DNA of 64,000 nt from Streptomyces sp. Ru72 (GCF_002920635.1 NZ_PQSR01000005.1:87908-151907), one strand, 5' to 3'. Counted from the first letter of the stretch, positions 33,704 to 42,623 are shown. The notes: generated from the letters alone by a model not told the origin. Numbers and translations: made by a program.

Positions 33704-34290
33704 GAGGGCAGCCTAATCCGTAGTTATGAGCGTTCCGACGGAGCGGGTGCTTCTCGGGGCGTTCGAGTACCAGACCGTGACATCCAAGTGCAGCCGGGCC
33801 GCGGAGGCCTCAACGTAGATCGGTGCACGGTCTGGTGCGAGTTGTGGTGGCGGTCACGTGGGCGCCGGGCGGACGCTTCGTACGCGCCCGGCCCGAGATG
33901 CCTATGGCTAGACAATGCGCCGTCCGGCGTCTCCGTGGCCGCCACCACAAGCGGTGTTGGCGCCCGTCGGCGCTGGACGTATGCCCAAAACTCACCCGGC
34001 ATCGATGCCTATTAAGAGAGCGGCGGCGTCCAGGGCCGTCGCGCGTCAACACCTCTCGACTTGATCACGCGTTTGTGGTGGTGGTGCGAGCCCATCGCAC
34101 GGTGACCTCTCGATGCGCCCGAGCCGTCTGAGCTCTCGCATAGACCGAGGCCCGTGGGATGCGCTGGTGCCACGAACGGCTAGTGAGGTGGCGGCCCGAC
34201 CGCGACGCGGTCGAGGCCTGGGATTAGGTCGCTGCGTGGCCCGCATGCGCTCGTGACCAGCGCAAACACCGAACTCTGGGGAGGGGAACC
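33704..34290. other. long non-coding region with strong secondary structure, includes IS110 left flank
   Basis: 587 bases without a credible gene. The first part should hold the PBP promoter; 33842-33950 is a large inverted repeat (separate entry); and 34020-34290 probably belongs to the left end of the IS110 element, with hairpins at 34084-34100 (GTGCGA/TCGCAC) and 34197-34213 (CGACCGC/GCGGTCG). Confidence 0.5.
33842..33950. repeat. 17-bp inverted repeat with 75-base loop
   Basis: 33842-33858 pairs with 33934-33950 over 17 positions with a single G-T wobble; core GTGGTGGCGG / CCGCCACCAC. The loop is also GC-rich and self-complementary (GCCGGGCG / CGCCCGGC type). It could be a cruciform, a small structured RNA or the end of a mobile element. 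Confidence 0.75.
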
Positions 34291-35540
34291 TTGATCTACT
34301 GCGGAATCGACTGGGCGGAACGAACCCACGATGTCGCCCTGGTCGACGACACCGGCCAGCTGCTGGCCAAGCGACACATCACCGACGACGCTGCCGGCTA
34401 CAAGATCCTGCTGGAACTGCTCGCCGAGTACGGCGACAGCGAGGAGGACCCGATCCCGGTCGCGATCGAGACCTCCCGCGGCCTGCTGGTGGCCGTCCTG
34501 CGGACCGGCACGCGCAAGGTGTACGCGATCAACCCGATGGCCGCCGCCCGCTATCGCGACCGGCACTCCGTCTCGCGCAAGAAGTCCGATCCCGGCGACG
34601 CCCTGGTCCTGGCGAACATCCTCCGCACCGACATGCACGCCCACCGGCCCCTGCCCGACGACAGCGACATCGGCCGCGCGATCAGCGTCCTGGCCCGCGC
34701 CCAGCAGGACTCCCTCTGGAACCGGCAGCAGCTCGCCAACCAGCTCCGGTCTCTGCTGCGCGAGTACTACCCCGCCGCCCTGGCCGCCTTCGCCGCCTGG
34801 GCCAACGGCCTGTGCCGTCCCGAGGCCCGCGAACTCCTCAAGACCGCCCCGACCCCGGCCCGGGCCGCGCGCCTGACTCGCACCCAGATCCAGGCCGCGC
34901 TCAAGCGAGCCGGCCGCCAGCGCGGCATCGAAGCCGAGGCCGAGCGCCTCCGCGAAGTCTTCCGTGCCGAGTGGGCCCACCAGCCTCCACTGATCGAGGA
35001 AGCGCTCGGCAAGCAGATGCTCGCCCTCCTCATCCAGCTGGACGCTGCCTGCACCGCCGCCGACCAGCTCGCCGAGGCGGTGGAAGAGGCCTTCCCCCAG
35101 CATCCGGACGCCGAGATCCTGCTGAGCTTCCCCGGCCTCGGCATCCAGCTCGCCGCCCGCGTCCTGGCCGAGATCGGCGACGACCGCACCCGCTTCGCCG
35201 ACGCCCGCGGCCTGAAGGCCTACGCCGGCTCCTCGCCCATCACCCGCGCCTCCGGCAAGAAGTCCGCCATCACCAGACGCTGGGTGAAGAACGACCGCCT
35301 CAACCACGCCGGCTACCTCTGGGCCTTCGCCTCACTCCGGGCATCTACCGGAGCCAACGCCCACTACCGGCGCCGACGCGAACAAGGCGACTGGCACGCC
35401 GCCGCCCAGCGCAACCTCTTCAACCGCATGATCGGACAGCTCTACCACTGCCTGAAGCAGGGCAGGACTTACGACGAGTCGCTCGCCTTCGGCGCCCCTT
35501 CCTCCGAGGCTGTTGTCAGAGCGGCTTGAGCTGGTCAGCG
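34020..35540 (+). mobile_element. IS110-family insertion sequence (ends approximate)
   Basis: An element of this family is shown by the transposase at 34291-35529. IS110-type elements lack clear terminal inverted repeats, so the ends cannot be set from one copy. Little non-coding DNA follows the gene while over 200 bases precede it, matching the IS110 subgroup in which the left end encodes the bridge RNA. Limits given are estimates. Confidence 0.6.
34291..35529 (+). CDS. IS110 family transposase (DEDD recombinase)
   Basis: 412 residues, intact. N-terminal RuvC-like DEDD domain: D in YCGIDWAERTH, E in AIETSRGLLVA, and two D in KKSDPGDALVLANILRTD. A helical coiled middle (about 180-290) and a C-terminal transposase_20 domain with FPGLGIQLAARVLAEIGD and YAGSSPITRASGKKS, the latter containing the catalytic serine region. 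Start TTG 34291 follows GGGGAGGGG. These enzymes are guided by a bridge RNA. GC content and codon use are Streptomyces-like, so it probably moved within the genus. Confidence 0.95.
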   Translation: MIYCGIDWAERTHDVALVDDTGQLLAKRHITDDAAGYKILLELLAEYGDSEEDPIPVAIETSRGLLVAVLRTGTRKVYAINPMAAARYRDRHSVSRKKSDPGDALVLANILRTDMHAHRPLPDDSDIGRAISVLARAQQDSLWNRQQLANQLRSLLREYYPAALAAFAAWANGLCRPEARELLKTAPTPARAARLTRTQIQAALKRAGRQRGIEAEAERLREVFRAEWAHQPPLIEEALGKQMLALLIQLDAACTAADQLAEAVEEAFPQHPDAEILLSFPGLGIQLAARVLAEIGDDRTRFADARGLKAYAGSSPITRASGKKSAITRRWVKNDRLNHAGYLWAFASLRASTGANAHYRRRREQGDWHAAAQRNLFNRMIGQLYHCLKQGRTYDESLAFGAPSSEAVVRAA

Positions 35541-36236
35541 TGGAGTGAGGCAGGCTTCGAGGGCGGCTCGCTGTTGCGGGCGCAGGTGGTCGCCGAGGGG
35601 GACTTTCCGGGGGCTGTGTTCGCCTTCGCAGAGCCAGCTCTGTTCGTCATCATCGAACCACCAGTCCTCGGCGCCCCACATCGGGTGTCCCTGGAGCAGG
35701 TGTCTGGCCAACGTCTCGCTCGACTCAGGAGCACCCTGAGCGATGAGCGCTTGGACCACGGCGGTCACTGCCTCGTCCGGAACCGCCGCGTCGCCGAGAA
35801 CAGGCAGAAGCAGGAGGAGACGGGCGTGAGAGTCGGTGACGCCTTCCGCACCCGGTGGTGCCTCCACCAGGGCGGCGAGCTCGGGCCAGCACAGCCCCGG
35901 GCCGATGCGGTCCTGATCGTCGCTGGCCAGAACGAGATCCTGGCTCCAGTCGGGATGCGTGAGGAAGTAGTCCGTGGTCGTGAACTCCTCGCCGCTGTTG
36001 AAGTGCACGACGATCGCGAAGCCGCCAGCCAATGGCACCGTGAACATGGGCCACGCCGACGGGTCGTGGAGCCTGTCGAGCATGGCGTCCGCGTCACCCG
36101 CGTCCGATCCGAAGGCTTCCGGCTCGAACCCCTCGGCCAGGTCCGCCAAGTACGCAGGCCAGAACCCCGGCTCATCCAGGAGCGGGTGCCCGTCCACGAC
36201 GGGCGACGAGGAGTACCAGTGCCGTGCCATCACCAT
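35535..36236 (-). CDS. Hypothetical protein, acidic, Trp-rich
   Basis: 233-residue cytoplasmic protein, no signal or membrane span. Trp/Asp-rich; segments WPMFTVPLAGGFAIVVHFNSG, PDWSQDLVLASDDQ and GAEDWWFDDDEQSWLCEGE read as a beta-rich fold of the kind seen in actinomycete proteins of the SUKH/immunity-like group, but no family was recognised. Ends 6 bases after the IS110 stop, so the insertion sits right at its 3' end and may have changed its last residues. ATG 36236 follows GGAGAG. Confidence 0.7.
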   Translation of the reverse strand: MVMARHWYSSSPVVDGHPLLDEPGFWPAYLADLAEGFEPEAFGSDAGDADAMLDRLHDPSAWPMFTVPLAGGFAIVVHFNSGEEFTTTDYFLTHPDWSQDLVLASDDQDRIGPGLCWPELAALVEAPPGAEGVTDSHARLLLLLPVLGDAAVPDEAVTAVVQALIAQGAPESSETLARHLLQGHPMWGAEDWWFDDDEQSWLCEGEHSPRKVPLGDHLRPQQRAALEACLTPR

Positions 36237-36725
36237 GCCGGGATTCTCTCCAAGCGCGGTCGGGGCTGTTCGAAGCCCCCGGCCCTCACGGCCGACTGGC
36301 TTGACGGCATAGCAACGTGAGGTGTCTACGTTCTCATTCGCCGGACACGCGTACAGGCCTTGGCCTAAGCTGCTCCCAACTGTCACAGCGGTAGGGCCAC
36401 GTATCAAGTACGTCCGGCGACCCCGAATCGTTCCGGTGTTCCTCGAACTTTCTTGGCGGATGCGTGCCCGGATTCGCCTTGTGTGTCATCAGGCGTCCGT
36501 TGTGACGCCACTGAACTGTCCTGGTTTGTCCGGAAAGTAACGTTCGTTACCAGCTCACTCCCACGGGTGATCTGCCGTTTACCCATAGTCCGTTCGGACC
36601 ATTCAAGATTGGGCCCGAAGGGGGTGTTGCGCTGTCCCCTCCTTCCGTAACGTCCTCAACTGGCGGCGGTGAATATGCCGCTGCCGCCGTGGGGGAGCCT
36701 CGATTCGGGAGAGGACGGCGCCGGT
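36237..36725. other. wblA: long wblA upstream region
   Basis: 489 bases. Contains hairpins GGCGTC/GACGCC (36491-36508), a quasi-palindrome GTAACG-TT-CGTTAC (36536-36549), and TCAC...GTGA (36554-36569), followed by a GC-rich stem (GGCGGC/GCCGCC, 36662-36688) close to the start. In Streptomyces, wblA is under developmental control (BldD and others), so some of these may be operators; assignments are inference. Confidence 0.45.
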
Positions 36726-37064
36726 ATGGGCTGGGTAACCGACTGGAGTGCGCAGGCGGCCTGCCGCACTACCGATCCGGATGAACTGTTCGTTCAGGGA
36801 GCAGCGCAGAACAGGGCCAAGGCGGTGTGCACCGGATGTCCGGTACGCACGGAATGCCTGGCGGACGCGCTGGACAACCGCGTCGAGTTCGGCGTGTGGG
36901 GTGGCATGACGGAGCGGGAGCGCCGCGCACTGCTGCGCAGGCGGCCGACCGTCACCTCCTGGCGTCGCCTGCTGGAGACCGCGCGTACGGAATACGAGCG
37001 CGGGGCGGGCCTGCTGCCCCTCGGTGAGGAAGAGACGTACGAGAACTACGCGGCGGTGAGCTGA
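36726..37064 (+). CDS. wblA: WblA, WhiB-family Fe-S transcription regulator
   Basis: 112 residues starting MGWVTDWSAQAACRTT, the same N-terminus and length as S. coelicolor WblA from memory. Iron-sulfur ligands C13, C35, C38 and C44 (AAC, VCTGCPVRTEC), the GVWGG turn (56-60) and the Arg-rich DNA-binding stretch RERRALLRRR. WblA acts with the principal sigma factor, promotes sporulation and generally lowers antibiotic production. ATG 36726 chosen over the longer frame (36669), which adds only non-conserved residues. Neighbouring IS110 makes its upstream context unusual. Confidence 0.95.
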   Translation: MGWVTDWSAQAACRTTDPDELFVQGAAQNRAKAVCTGCPVRTECLADALDNRVEFGVWGGMTERERRALLRRRPTVTSWRRLLETARTEYERGAGLLPLGEEETYENYAAVS

Positions 37065-37466
37065 GGGCGGCCACCGTCCGAGGCGGGCGCCCGCCGCCGA
37101 CGGCGGGCAACGGACACCTCATGGTGCCCTCGGCGTGCCATCCACTCCGACCTGGGTCTTCTCGCAGGGGTCCTTCGACGGTCCTGTTCGAGGGCCCTCT
37201 TCAAGGAGGGCGCCGCCGGGCGCGGTTGTGTCATGGCCTGCGGGACCGCGCGTCTGTGCCACGCGGGGCGCGGCACGACCGGGCGGGTGCGCCGACGCGG
37301 GCGGCGCGCGGGCGTCAGCTGCCCTGCCTGCCCGACCCTGCGAGGCTGACAGCCGCGCCCAAGGGCTCACACTCGGCCGTATGCCTGCCTCGGTCCTCCG
37401 AGCGCCCCGGGCGCCCGGCGGTCGTACACCCGTCTCCGCCGCGTCCCGGCGAGCATGCCGGGCCCC
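37065..37466. other. intergenic region between convergent wblA and ArsA genes
   Basis: 402 bases, very GC-rich, no convincing small gene. A stem at 37089-37108 is listed as a terminator. Confidence 0.4.
37089..37108 (+). terminator. hairpin after wblA
   Basis: GCCCGCCG / CGGCGGGC, 8 bp, loop CCGA, 24 bases past the wblA stop. No U-tract. Confidence 0.5.
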
Positions 37467-38933
37467 TCACGCGTATGCCTCGCGCTCCTCGGGGCGATCG
37501 GGCTGGTTGGCCGCGAGGCGGTCACCGATGTCCCGTAGCCCCGCGAGGTCGTGGACGTCGCCGGGCAGTGCGGCCACTTCCGCCACGGCCACCTCGGGGT
37601 GGAGCGCGGTGAAACGGTCACGCGTGCGCTGCTCTCGGGAGAGCAACTGCATACGCTCGGCGTGCAGTCGCAGCAGACCCACGGCGAGGTGCTCGACGCT
37701 CCGGTCCTGGTCCGTGGCGGTGGGGGAGTCCGCGCCGGGGCCAGATGCTCCGGAAGAGGGCGATTCTGAACTGCCGTACGTGTCGGGAGCGTTACGAAGT
37801 CCAGCTTTCCCGCCCCGCTGATCCACAATGCGGGACTCGTCAAGATTTTCCGCGGCGGCGAGCGCCCGCTCGGCCGACAACTGGGCGGCGTCGCTGCCGT
37901 GGACCCGGTTGAGTACCAGGCCGGCCAGCGGCATGTCCTCGGCGGCCAGGCGCTCCACGAAGTACGCGGCCTCCCGCAGCGCGTCCCGCTCCGGGGCCGC
38001 CACCACCAGGAACGCAGTACCGGGCGCCTGAAGCAGCTTGTAGGTGGCGTCAGCGCGCGTGCGGAACCCGCCGAACATGGTGTCCATGGCGGCCACGAAC
38101 GTCTGGACGTCCTTCAGGAGCTGACCACCGAGCAGCTTGCCCAGGGCGCCCGTCATCATCGACATGCCGACGTTCAGGAACTTCATCCCCGCGCGGCCGC
38201 CCATCTTCGCCGGGGCCATCAGCACCCGGATCAGCCTGCCGTCCAGGAAGGACCCGAGCCTCTTGGGGGCGTCCAGGAAATCCAGCGCCGAGCGGGAGGG
38301 CGGTGTGTCGACGACGATGAGGTCCCACTCGTCCCGCGCCCGCAGCTGCCCCAGCTTCTCCATCGCCATGTACTCCTGCGTGCCCGCGAAGCCCGCCGAG
38401 AGCGACTGGTAGAAGGGGTTGCCCAGGATGGCGGCCGCCCGCTCGCGGTCCGCGTGCGCCTCGACGATCTCGTCGAAGGTGCGCTTCATGTCGAGCATCA
38501 TGGCGTGCAGTTCGCCGCCCGCGGCGTCGTCGATGCCCTTCACCCGCCGCGGGGTGTTGTCGAGAGCGTCGATGCCCATCGACTGGGCGAGCCGGCGGGC
38601 CGGGTCGATGGTGAGAACCACCACCTTGCGCCCGCGCTCGGCGGCGCGCAGTCCCAGGGCCGCCGCCGTGGTCGTCTTGCCTACGCCGCCGGAGCCGCAG
38701 CACACGACGATGCGGGTCTGCGGGTCGTCCAGGAGCGGGTCGATCTCCAGGACAGGTACCGGGTTCAACACGCGCGTGGAGCCCGTGTCGTGGGCGTACG
38801 GCGCGTCGTGGGCCGGATCGGCCGCCTCGGCGTGCCGGTGGGCCGTGTCGTCGCCGGTGTCGTCGTGCGTGGATGCCGTGTCGGCCTGGGTGGGGGCCTG
38901 GTCGTCGTGCGTGGGGGCCGGGTCCGAGCTCAT
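37467..38933 (-). CDS. ArsA-like (Get3-type) ATPase, long form
   Basis: 488 residues. An Asp/His/Thr-rich N-terminal tail (1-50) precedes the P-loop CGSGGVGKTTT (79-89), the switch I DPARRL, the A-loop-like VVDTPPSRS and a Met-rich helical part (MGGRAGMKFLNVGMSMM). In S. coelicolor the same pair follows wblA. Such ATPases may sort tail-anchored proteins or act in other P-loop scaffolding; no arsenic genes are near. Coupled to the short form by a 4-base overlap (ATGA). Confidence 0.9.
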   Translation of the reverse strand: MSSDPAPTHDDQAPTQADTASTHDDTGDDTAHRHAEAADPAHDAPYAHDTGSTRVLNPVPVLEIDPLLDDPQTRIVVCCGSGGVGKTTTAAALGLRAAERGRKVVVLTIDPARRLAQSMGIDALDNTPRRVKGIDDAAGGELHAMMLDMKRTFDEIVEAHADRERAAAILGNPFYQSLSAGFAGTQEYMAMEKLGQLRARDEWDLIVVDTPPSRSALDFLDAPKRLGSFLDGRLIRVLMAPAKMGGRAGMKFLNVGMSMMTGALGKLLGGQLLKDVQTFVAAMDTMFGGFRTRADATYKLLQAPGTAFLVVAAPERDALREAAYFVERLAAEDMPLAGLVLNRVHGSDAAQLSAERALAAAENLDESRIVDQRGGKAGLRNAPDTYGSSESPSSGASGPGADSPTATDQDRSVEHLAVGLLRLHAERMQLLSREQRTRDRFTALHPEVAVAEVAALPGDVHDLAGLRDIGDRLAANQPDRPEEREAYA

Positions 38934-39907
38934 GAGATCCCTTGCTGACGCAGTTCCGTGGCCAGTTCGTACAGGCCCGCCAGGTCCATTCCCTCGGCGA
39001 GCAGCGGCAGTTCGTGCAGGGGCAGGCCCAGCCGCGTGAGGACGCCACGCTGCTCGCGCTCCAGGCCGAACCGCTCCGCGTACTCGCCGGCCTGCCTCAG
39101 CAGCGGGTCCACCAGCCGCTCCGCGAGTCCGCCGCGCCGCGCGCCGCCGAGCCCGGCACCCGAGAGGGACTGGGCGATGGCCGTCCGCGGCACCGCGTGC
39201 GCGAGGTCGAGATCCGCCTGGTCCAGCACCGTGGGCCGCACCATGTTCACGATGATCCGGCCCACCGGAAGCTTCGCCGCGCGCAGTTCGGCGATCCCGT
39301 CCGCGGTCTCCTGGACGGGCATCTCCTCCAGGAGCGTCACCAGGTGCACGGCCGTCTCGGGCGACTTCAGCACCCGCATCACGGCCTGGGCCTGGTTGTG
39401 TATCGGGCCGATCTTGGCGAGGCCGGCCACCTCGTCGTTCACGTTCAAGAAGCGGGTGATGCGGCCGGTGGGAGGTGCGTCCATCACCACGTAGTCGTAG
39501 GCGAACCGGCCGCTCCTGTCCTTCCTGCGGACGGCCTCGCACGCCTTGCCGGTCAGGAGCACGTCCCTGAGGCCGGGCGCGATGGTGGTGGCGAAGTCGA
39601 TCGCGCCGAGCTTCTTCAGGGCCCGTCCCGCGCCGCCCAGTTTGTAGAACATCTGGAGGTAGTCCAGCAGGGCCAGCTCGGGATCGATGGCGAGCGCGTA
39701 CACCTCGCCGCCGCCCGGGGCGACGGCGATCTTCCGCTCCTCGTACGGAAGCGCCTCCGTCTCGAAGAGCTGTGCGATGCCCTGTCTGCCCTCGACCTCG
39801 ACCAGAAGGGTGCGTTTGCCCTCGGTCGCGAGGGCGAGCGCGAGTGCCGCGGCGACCGTGGTCTTTCCGGTCCCGCCCTTACCGCTGACGACCTGGAGCC
39901 TGCTCAC
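38930..39907 (-). CDS. ArsA-like (Get3-type) ATPase, short form
   Basis: 325 residues starting MSRLQVVSGKGGTGKTT, P-loop 9-17, then VMDAPPTGRITRFL (switch II) and the conserved DYLQMFYKL helix. It likely forms a heterodimer with the coupled long form, as ArsA proteins work as two ATPase halves. First gene of the pair on the minus strand; a DnaA-box-like site is at 39951-39959 in its upstream gap. Confidence 0.9.
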   Translation of the reverse strand: MSRLQVVSGKGGTGKTTVAAALALALATEGKRTLLVEVEGRQGIAQLFETEALPYEERKIAVAPGGGEVYALAIDPELALLDYLQMFYKLGGAGRALKKLGAIDFATTIAPGLRDVLLTGKACEAVRRKDRSGRFAYDYVVMDAPPTGRITRFLNVNDEVAGLAKIGPIHNQAQAVMRVLKSPETAVHLVTLLEEMPVQETADGIAELRAAKLPVGRIIVNMVRPTVLDQADLDLAHAVPRTAIAQSLSGAGLGGARRGGLAERLVDPLLRQAGEYAERFGLEREQRGVLTRLGLPLHELPLLAEGMDLAGLYELATELRQQGIS

Positions 39908-39950
39908 GTCCTCGAGCCTAACCAGTTCCCGCGCGGGCCACGCGGGAGGC

Positions 39951-39959
39951 TGTGGACAA
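39951..39959. promoter_or_regulatory. DnaA-box-like site
   Basis: TGTGGACAA in the divergent gap between the ArsA pair and the DUF4177 gene, about 44 bases before the ArsA start. Confidence 0.5.
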
Positions 39960-40106
39960 CCGTGGTTCCGGTCGGCCTCCCGCCCGGTCGCCTCCGCCGT
40001 CCCGGCGGGCCCGCGCGGCGGCGTTCCGCCCGGCTTTCCGCCAGGTCGTCGGCACTATGGTGGCCGACCGAGTGCCCCTTGGGCCACAGCGGCTACAGTC
40101 GGCCCC

Positions 40107-40268
40107 ATGACCAAGTGGGAATACGTCACCGTGCCGCTGCTCGTCCACGCCACGAAGCAGATCCTGGACACCTGGGGCGAGGACGGCTGGGAGCTCGTCC
40201 AGGTCGTGCCCGGGCCGAACAACCCCGAGCAGCTGGTGGCCTACCTGAAGCGGGAGAAGCAGGCGTGA
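40107..40268 (+). CDS. DUF4177 domain-containing small protein
   Basis: 53 residues: MTKWEYVTVPLLVHA then ILDTWGEDGWELVQVVPG, the family core of two strands, a helix and GWELV. Function unknown. Its stop overlaps the RidA start (GTGA), so the two are coupled. Confidence 0.88.
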   Translation: MTKWEYVTVPLLVHATKQILDTWGEDGWELVQVVPGPNNPEQLVAYLKREKQA

Positions 40269-40732
40269 GCGCGGTCGAGTCCCGGATCGCCGCACTGGGC
40301 CTGACCCTGCCGGAGGTCGTGCCGCCGCTCGCCACCTACCAGCCCGCCGTGCAGTCGGGGCCGTACGTGTACACCTCCGGGCAGCTGCCGATGGTGGAGG
40401 GCAAGTTGCCGGTGACCGGCAAGGTGGGCGCCGAGGTCACCGCCGAGGAGGCCAAGGAACTGGCCCGGACGTGCGCGCTGAACGCTCTCGCGGCGGTCAA
40501 GTCCGTGACGGGCGACCTCGACCGCATCGCGCGCGTGGTGAAGGTCGTCGGTTTCGTGGCGTCGGCCTCCGACTTCACCGGCCAGCCCGGCGTCGTCAAC
40601 GGCGCCAGTGAACTGCTCGGCGAGGTCCTCGGCGACAAGGGCGTGCACGCCCGCAGCGCGGTCGGCGTGGCGGTGCTCCCGCTGGACGCGCCGGTCGAGG
40701 TGGAGATCCAGGTGGAGCTGACGCAGGCGTGA
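40265..40732 (+). CDS. RidA family protein
   Basis: 155 residues, YjgF/RidA fold of the longer (atypical) subgroup: LPEVVPPLATYQPAVQSG, YVYTSGQLPMVEGKLPVTG, and RSAVGVAVLPLDAPVEVE with the Arg that in RidA binds the substrate carboxylate. RidA deaminates reactive enamines from PLP enzymes. GTG 40265 overlaps the upstream stop. This gene pair sits in the same place in S. coelicolor. Confidence 0.93.
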   Translation: MSAVESRIAALGLTLPEVVPPLATYQPAVQSGPYVYTSGQLPMVEGKLPVTGKVGAEVTAEEAKELARTCALNALAAVKSVTGDLDRIARVVKVVGFVASASDFTGQPGVVNGASELLGEVLGDKGVHARSAVGVAVLPLDAPVEVEIQVELTQA

Positions 40733-40847
40733 TCGACCCTCGCTGACCACGCGAGGGCGATGACGTCCCGGAAAGGCACGGACGACGTCCTTCGGCGGGC
40801 GATCGTTGCCTCTCGAACATCCGCTCACTACGGGATAGCCTCCGCCC

Positions 40848-41717
40848 ATGGCGAATGGGCAGTGGTTTCCCCCGGAGTGGCCAGAGCGGATCCGCGCGCT
40901 CGCGGAGGGCACGCTCACCCCGGTCACCCCGAAGCGCGCGGCCACCGTCATGCTCCTCAGGGACGACGGTGGCGCACCCGCCGTCCACATGCTGCGCAGA
41001 CGCGCCTCCATGGAGTTCGCCGGAGGCGCGTACGCCTACCCGGGCGGCGGTGTCGACCCGCGCGACCACGACCTGAGAATCGGCTGGGCGGGTCCCATGC
41101 GCGCGTGGTGGGCTCAGCGCCTCGGCGTCGACGAGACGTCCGCCCAGGCCATCGTCTGCGCCGCCGTACGGGAGACGTACGAGGAGGCGGGCGTGCTGCT
41201 CGCCGGCCCGGCCCCGGACACGGTCGTCGGCGACACCACGGGAGCGGACTGGGAGGCGGATCGCGCGGCCCTGGTCGCCCGCGAGGTGTCGTTCGCGGAG
41301 TTCCTCGAGCGCCGTGGGCTGGTCCTGCGCTCCGACCTGCTCGGCGCGTGGACCCGCTGGATCACCCCGGAGTTCGAGCCCCGCCGCTACGACACCTGGT
41401 TCTTCGTGGCCGCGCTCCCCGAGGGGCAGCGCACCCGCAACGCCTCCACGGAGGCCGACAGCACGGTGTGGATCCGCCCGGCCGAGGCGGCGGCCGCGTA
41501 CGACAAGGGCGAGCTGCTGATGATGCCGCCCACCATCGCGACCCTGCGCCAGCTGATCGGCTGTGCGACGGCCGCCGAGGCGCTGAAGGCCGCGCCGGGC
41601 CGCGACCTGACCCCCGTCCTGGCCACGGCCCGCCTGGAGGACGGCCGGATCGAGCTGTCCTGGCCCGGCCACGACGAGTTCACCAAGCACATCCCGACGG
41701 GCCAGGCGCCCGCATGA
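40848..41717 (+). CDS. NUDIX hydrolase (NUDT7/19-like)
   Basis: 289 residues. Begins MANGQWFPPEWPERIRAL; long insertion before the Nudix box, which reads GGGVDPRD ... AVRETYEEAGVLL. The FAGGAYAYPGG segment is typical of the RNase-like/CoA diphosphatase subgroup. It probably hydrolyses a nucleoside diphosphate conjugate such as acyl-CoA, but the substrate cannot be deduced. Followed after 34 bases by the MBL gene. Confidence 0.9.
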   Translation: MANGQWFPPEWPERIRALAEGTLTPVTPKRAATVMLLRDDGGAPAVHMLRRRASMEFAGGAYAYPGGGVDPRDHDLRIGWAGPMRAWWAQRLGVDETSAQAIVCAAVRETYEEAGVLLAGPAPDTVVGDTTGADWEADRAALVAREVSFAEFLERRGLVLRSDLLGAWTRWITPEFEPRRYDTWFFVAALPEGQRTRNASTEADSTVWIRPAEAAAAYDKGELLMMPPTIATLRQLIGCATAAEALKAAPGRDLTPVLATARLEDGRIELSWPGHDEFTKHIPTGQAPA

Positions 41718-41751
41718 CCCACGCGACCCACGCGACGGAAGGTGGCCTGGC

Positions 41752-42582
41752 ATGACGGACGCCGCAGCCCTCCCCGGCCGGCCGCGCGGCGCGGTCCTCT
41801 CCGGCCCGGCCACCGCGCGCGCGGTGAACGTCCTCGCGCCCAACGCGTCGGCGATGACCCTGGACGGCACCAACACCTGGATCGTCTCCGAGCCGGACCG
41901 CGAGCAGGCGGTGGTGATCGACCCCGGACCGCTCGACGAGGGCCACCTGCGCAATGTGATCGACACGGCCGAGAAGTCCGGGAAGCGGGTCGCGCTCACC
42001 CTGCTCACCCACGGCCATCCCGACCACGCGGAGGGCGCCGCCCGGTTCGCCGAGCTGACGGGCACGAAGGTACGCGCCCTGGACCCGGCGCTGCGCCTGG
42101 GCGAGGAGGGGCTGGGCCACGGGGACGTGATCACGGTCGGCGGCCTTGAACTCAGGGTCGTGCCGACGCCGGGCCACACCTCCGACTCCCTGTGCTTCCA
42201 CCTCCCGGCCGACCGGGCGGTGCTGACGGGCGATACCGTGCTGGGCCGCGGTACGACGGTGGTGGCGCACCCCGACGGCCGCCTGGGGGACTATCTGGAC
42301 TCCCTGCGCCGCCTCAGGTCGCTCACGGTCGACGACGGCGTCCACACGGTGCTCCCGGGCCACGGGCCGGTCCTGGAGGACGCCCAGGGCGCCGTGGAGT
42401 ACTACCTCGCCCACCGCGCCCACCGCCTGGCTCAGGTCGAGACGGCGGTCGAGGACGGCCACCGCACCCCGGGCGAGGTCGTCGCCCATGTGTACGCGGA
42501 CGTGGACCGCTCCCTGTGGCCGGCGGCGGAGCTGTCGGTACGGGCACAGCTGGACTACCTGAGGGAGCACGGGCTGATCTGA
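41752..42582 (+). CDS. MBL-fold metallohydrolase (LACTB2-like)
   Basis: 276 residues. Metallo-beta-lactamase motifs THGHPDHAEG (metal site 1 and 2 ligands), PTPGHTSDS, LTGDTVLG and VLPGHGP, then a C-terminal helical tail (RTPGEVVAHVYADV) typical of LACTB2-like endoribonuclease/thioesterase members. Probably an RNA or ester hydrolase; substrate unknown. ATG at 41752 follows GGAAGGTGG. Ends at a shared terminator with crp. Confidence 0.93.
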   Translation: MTDAAALPGRPRGAVLSGPATARAVNVLAPNASAMTLDGTNTWIVSEPDREQAVVIDPGPLDEGHLRNVIDTAEKSGKRVALTLLTHGHPDHAEGAARFAELTGTKVRALDPALRLGEEGLGHGDVITVGGLELRVVPTPGHTSDSLCFHLPADRAVLTGDTVLGRGTTVVAHPDGRLGDYLDSLRRLRSLTVDDGVHTVLPGHGPVLEDAQGAVEYYLAHRAHRLAQVETAVEDGHRTPGEVVAHVYADVDRSLWPAAELSVRAQLDYLREHGLI

Positions 42583-42623
42583 GCCCTGCCGCGGGGTGGC
42601 AGCCCTGATGGAGGCAACGACAA

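Noticed and set aside
36554..36569. BldD site before wblA (TCAC...GTGA)
   Set aside because: The half-sites are in the reverse order to the BldD consensus AGTGA...TCACC, so not called as BldD.
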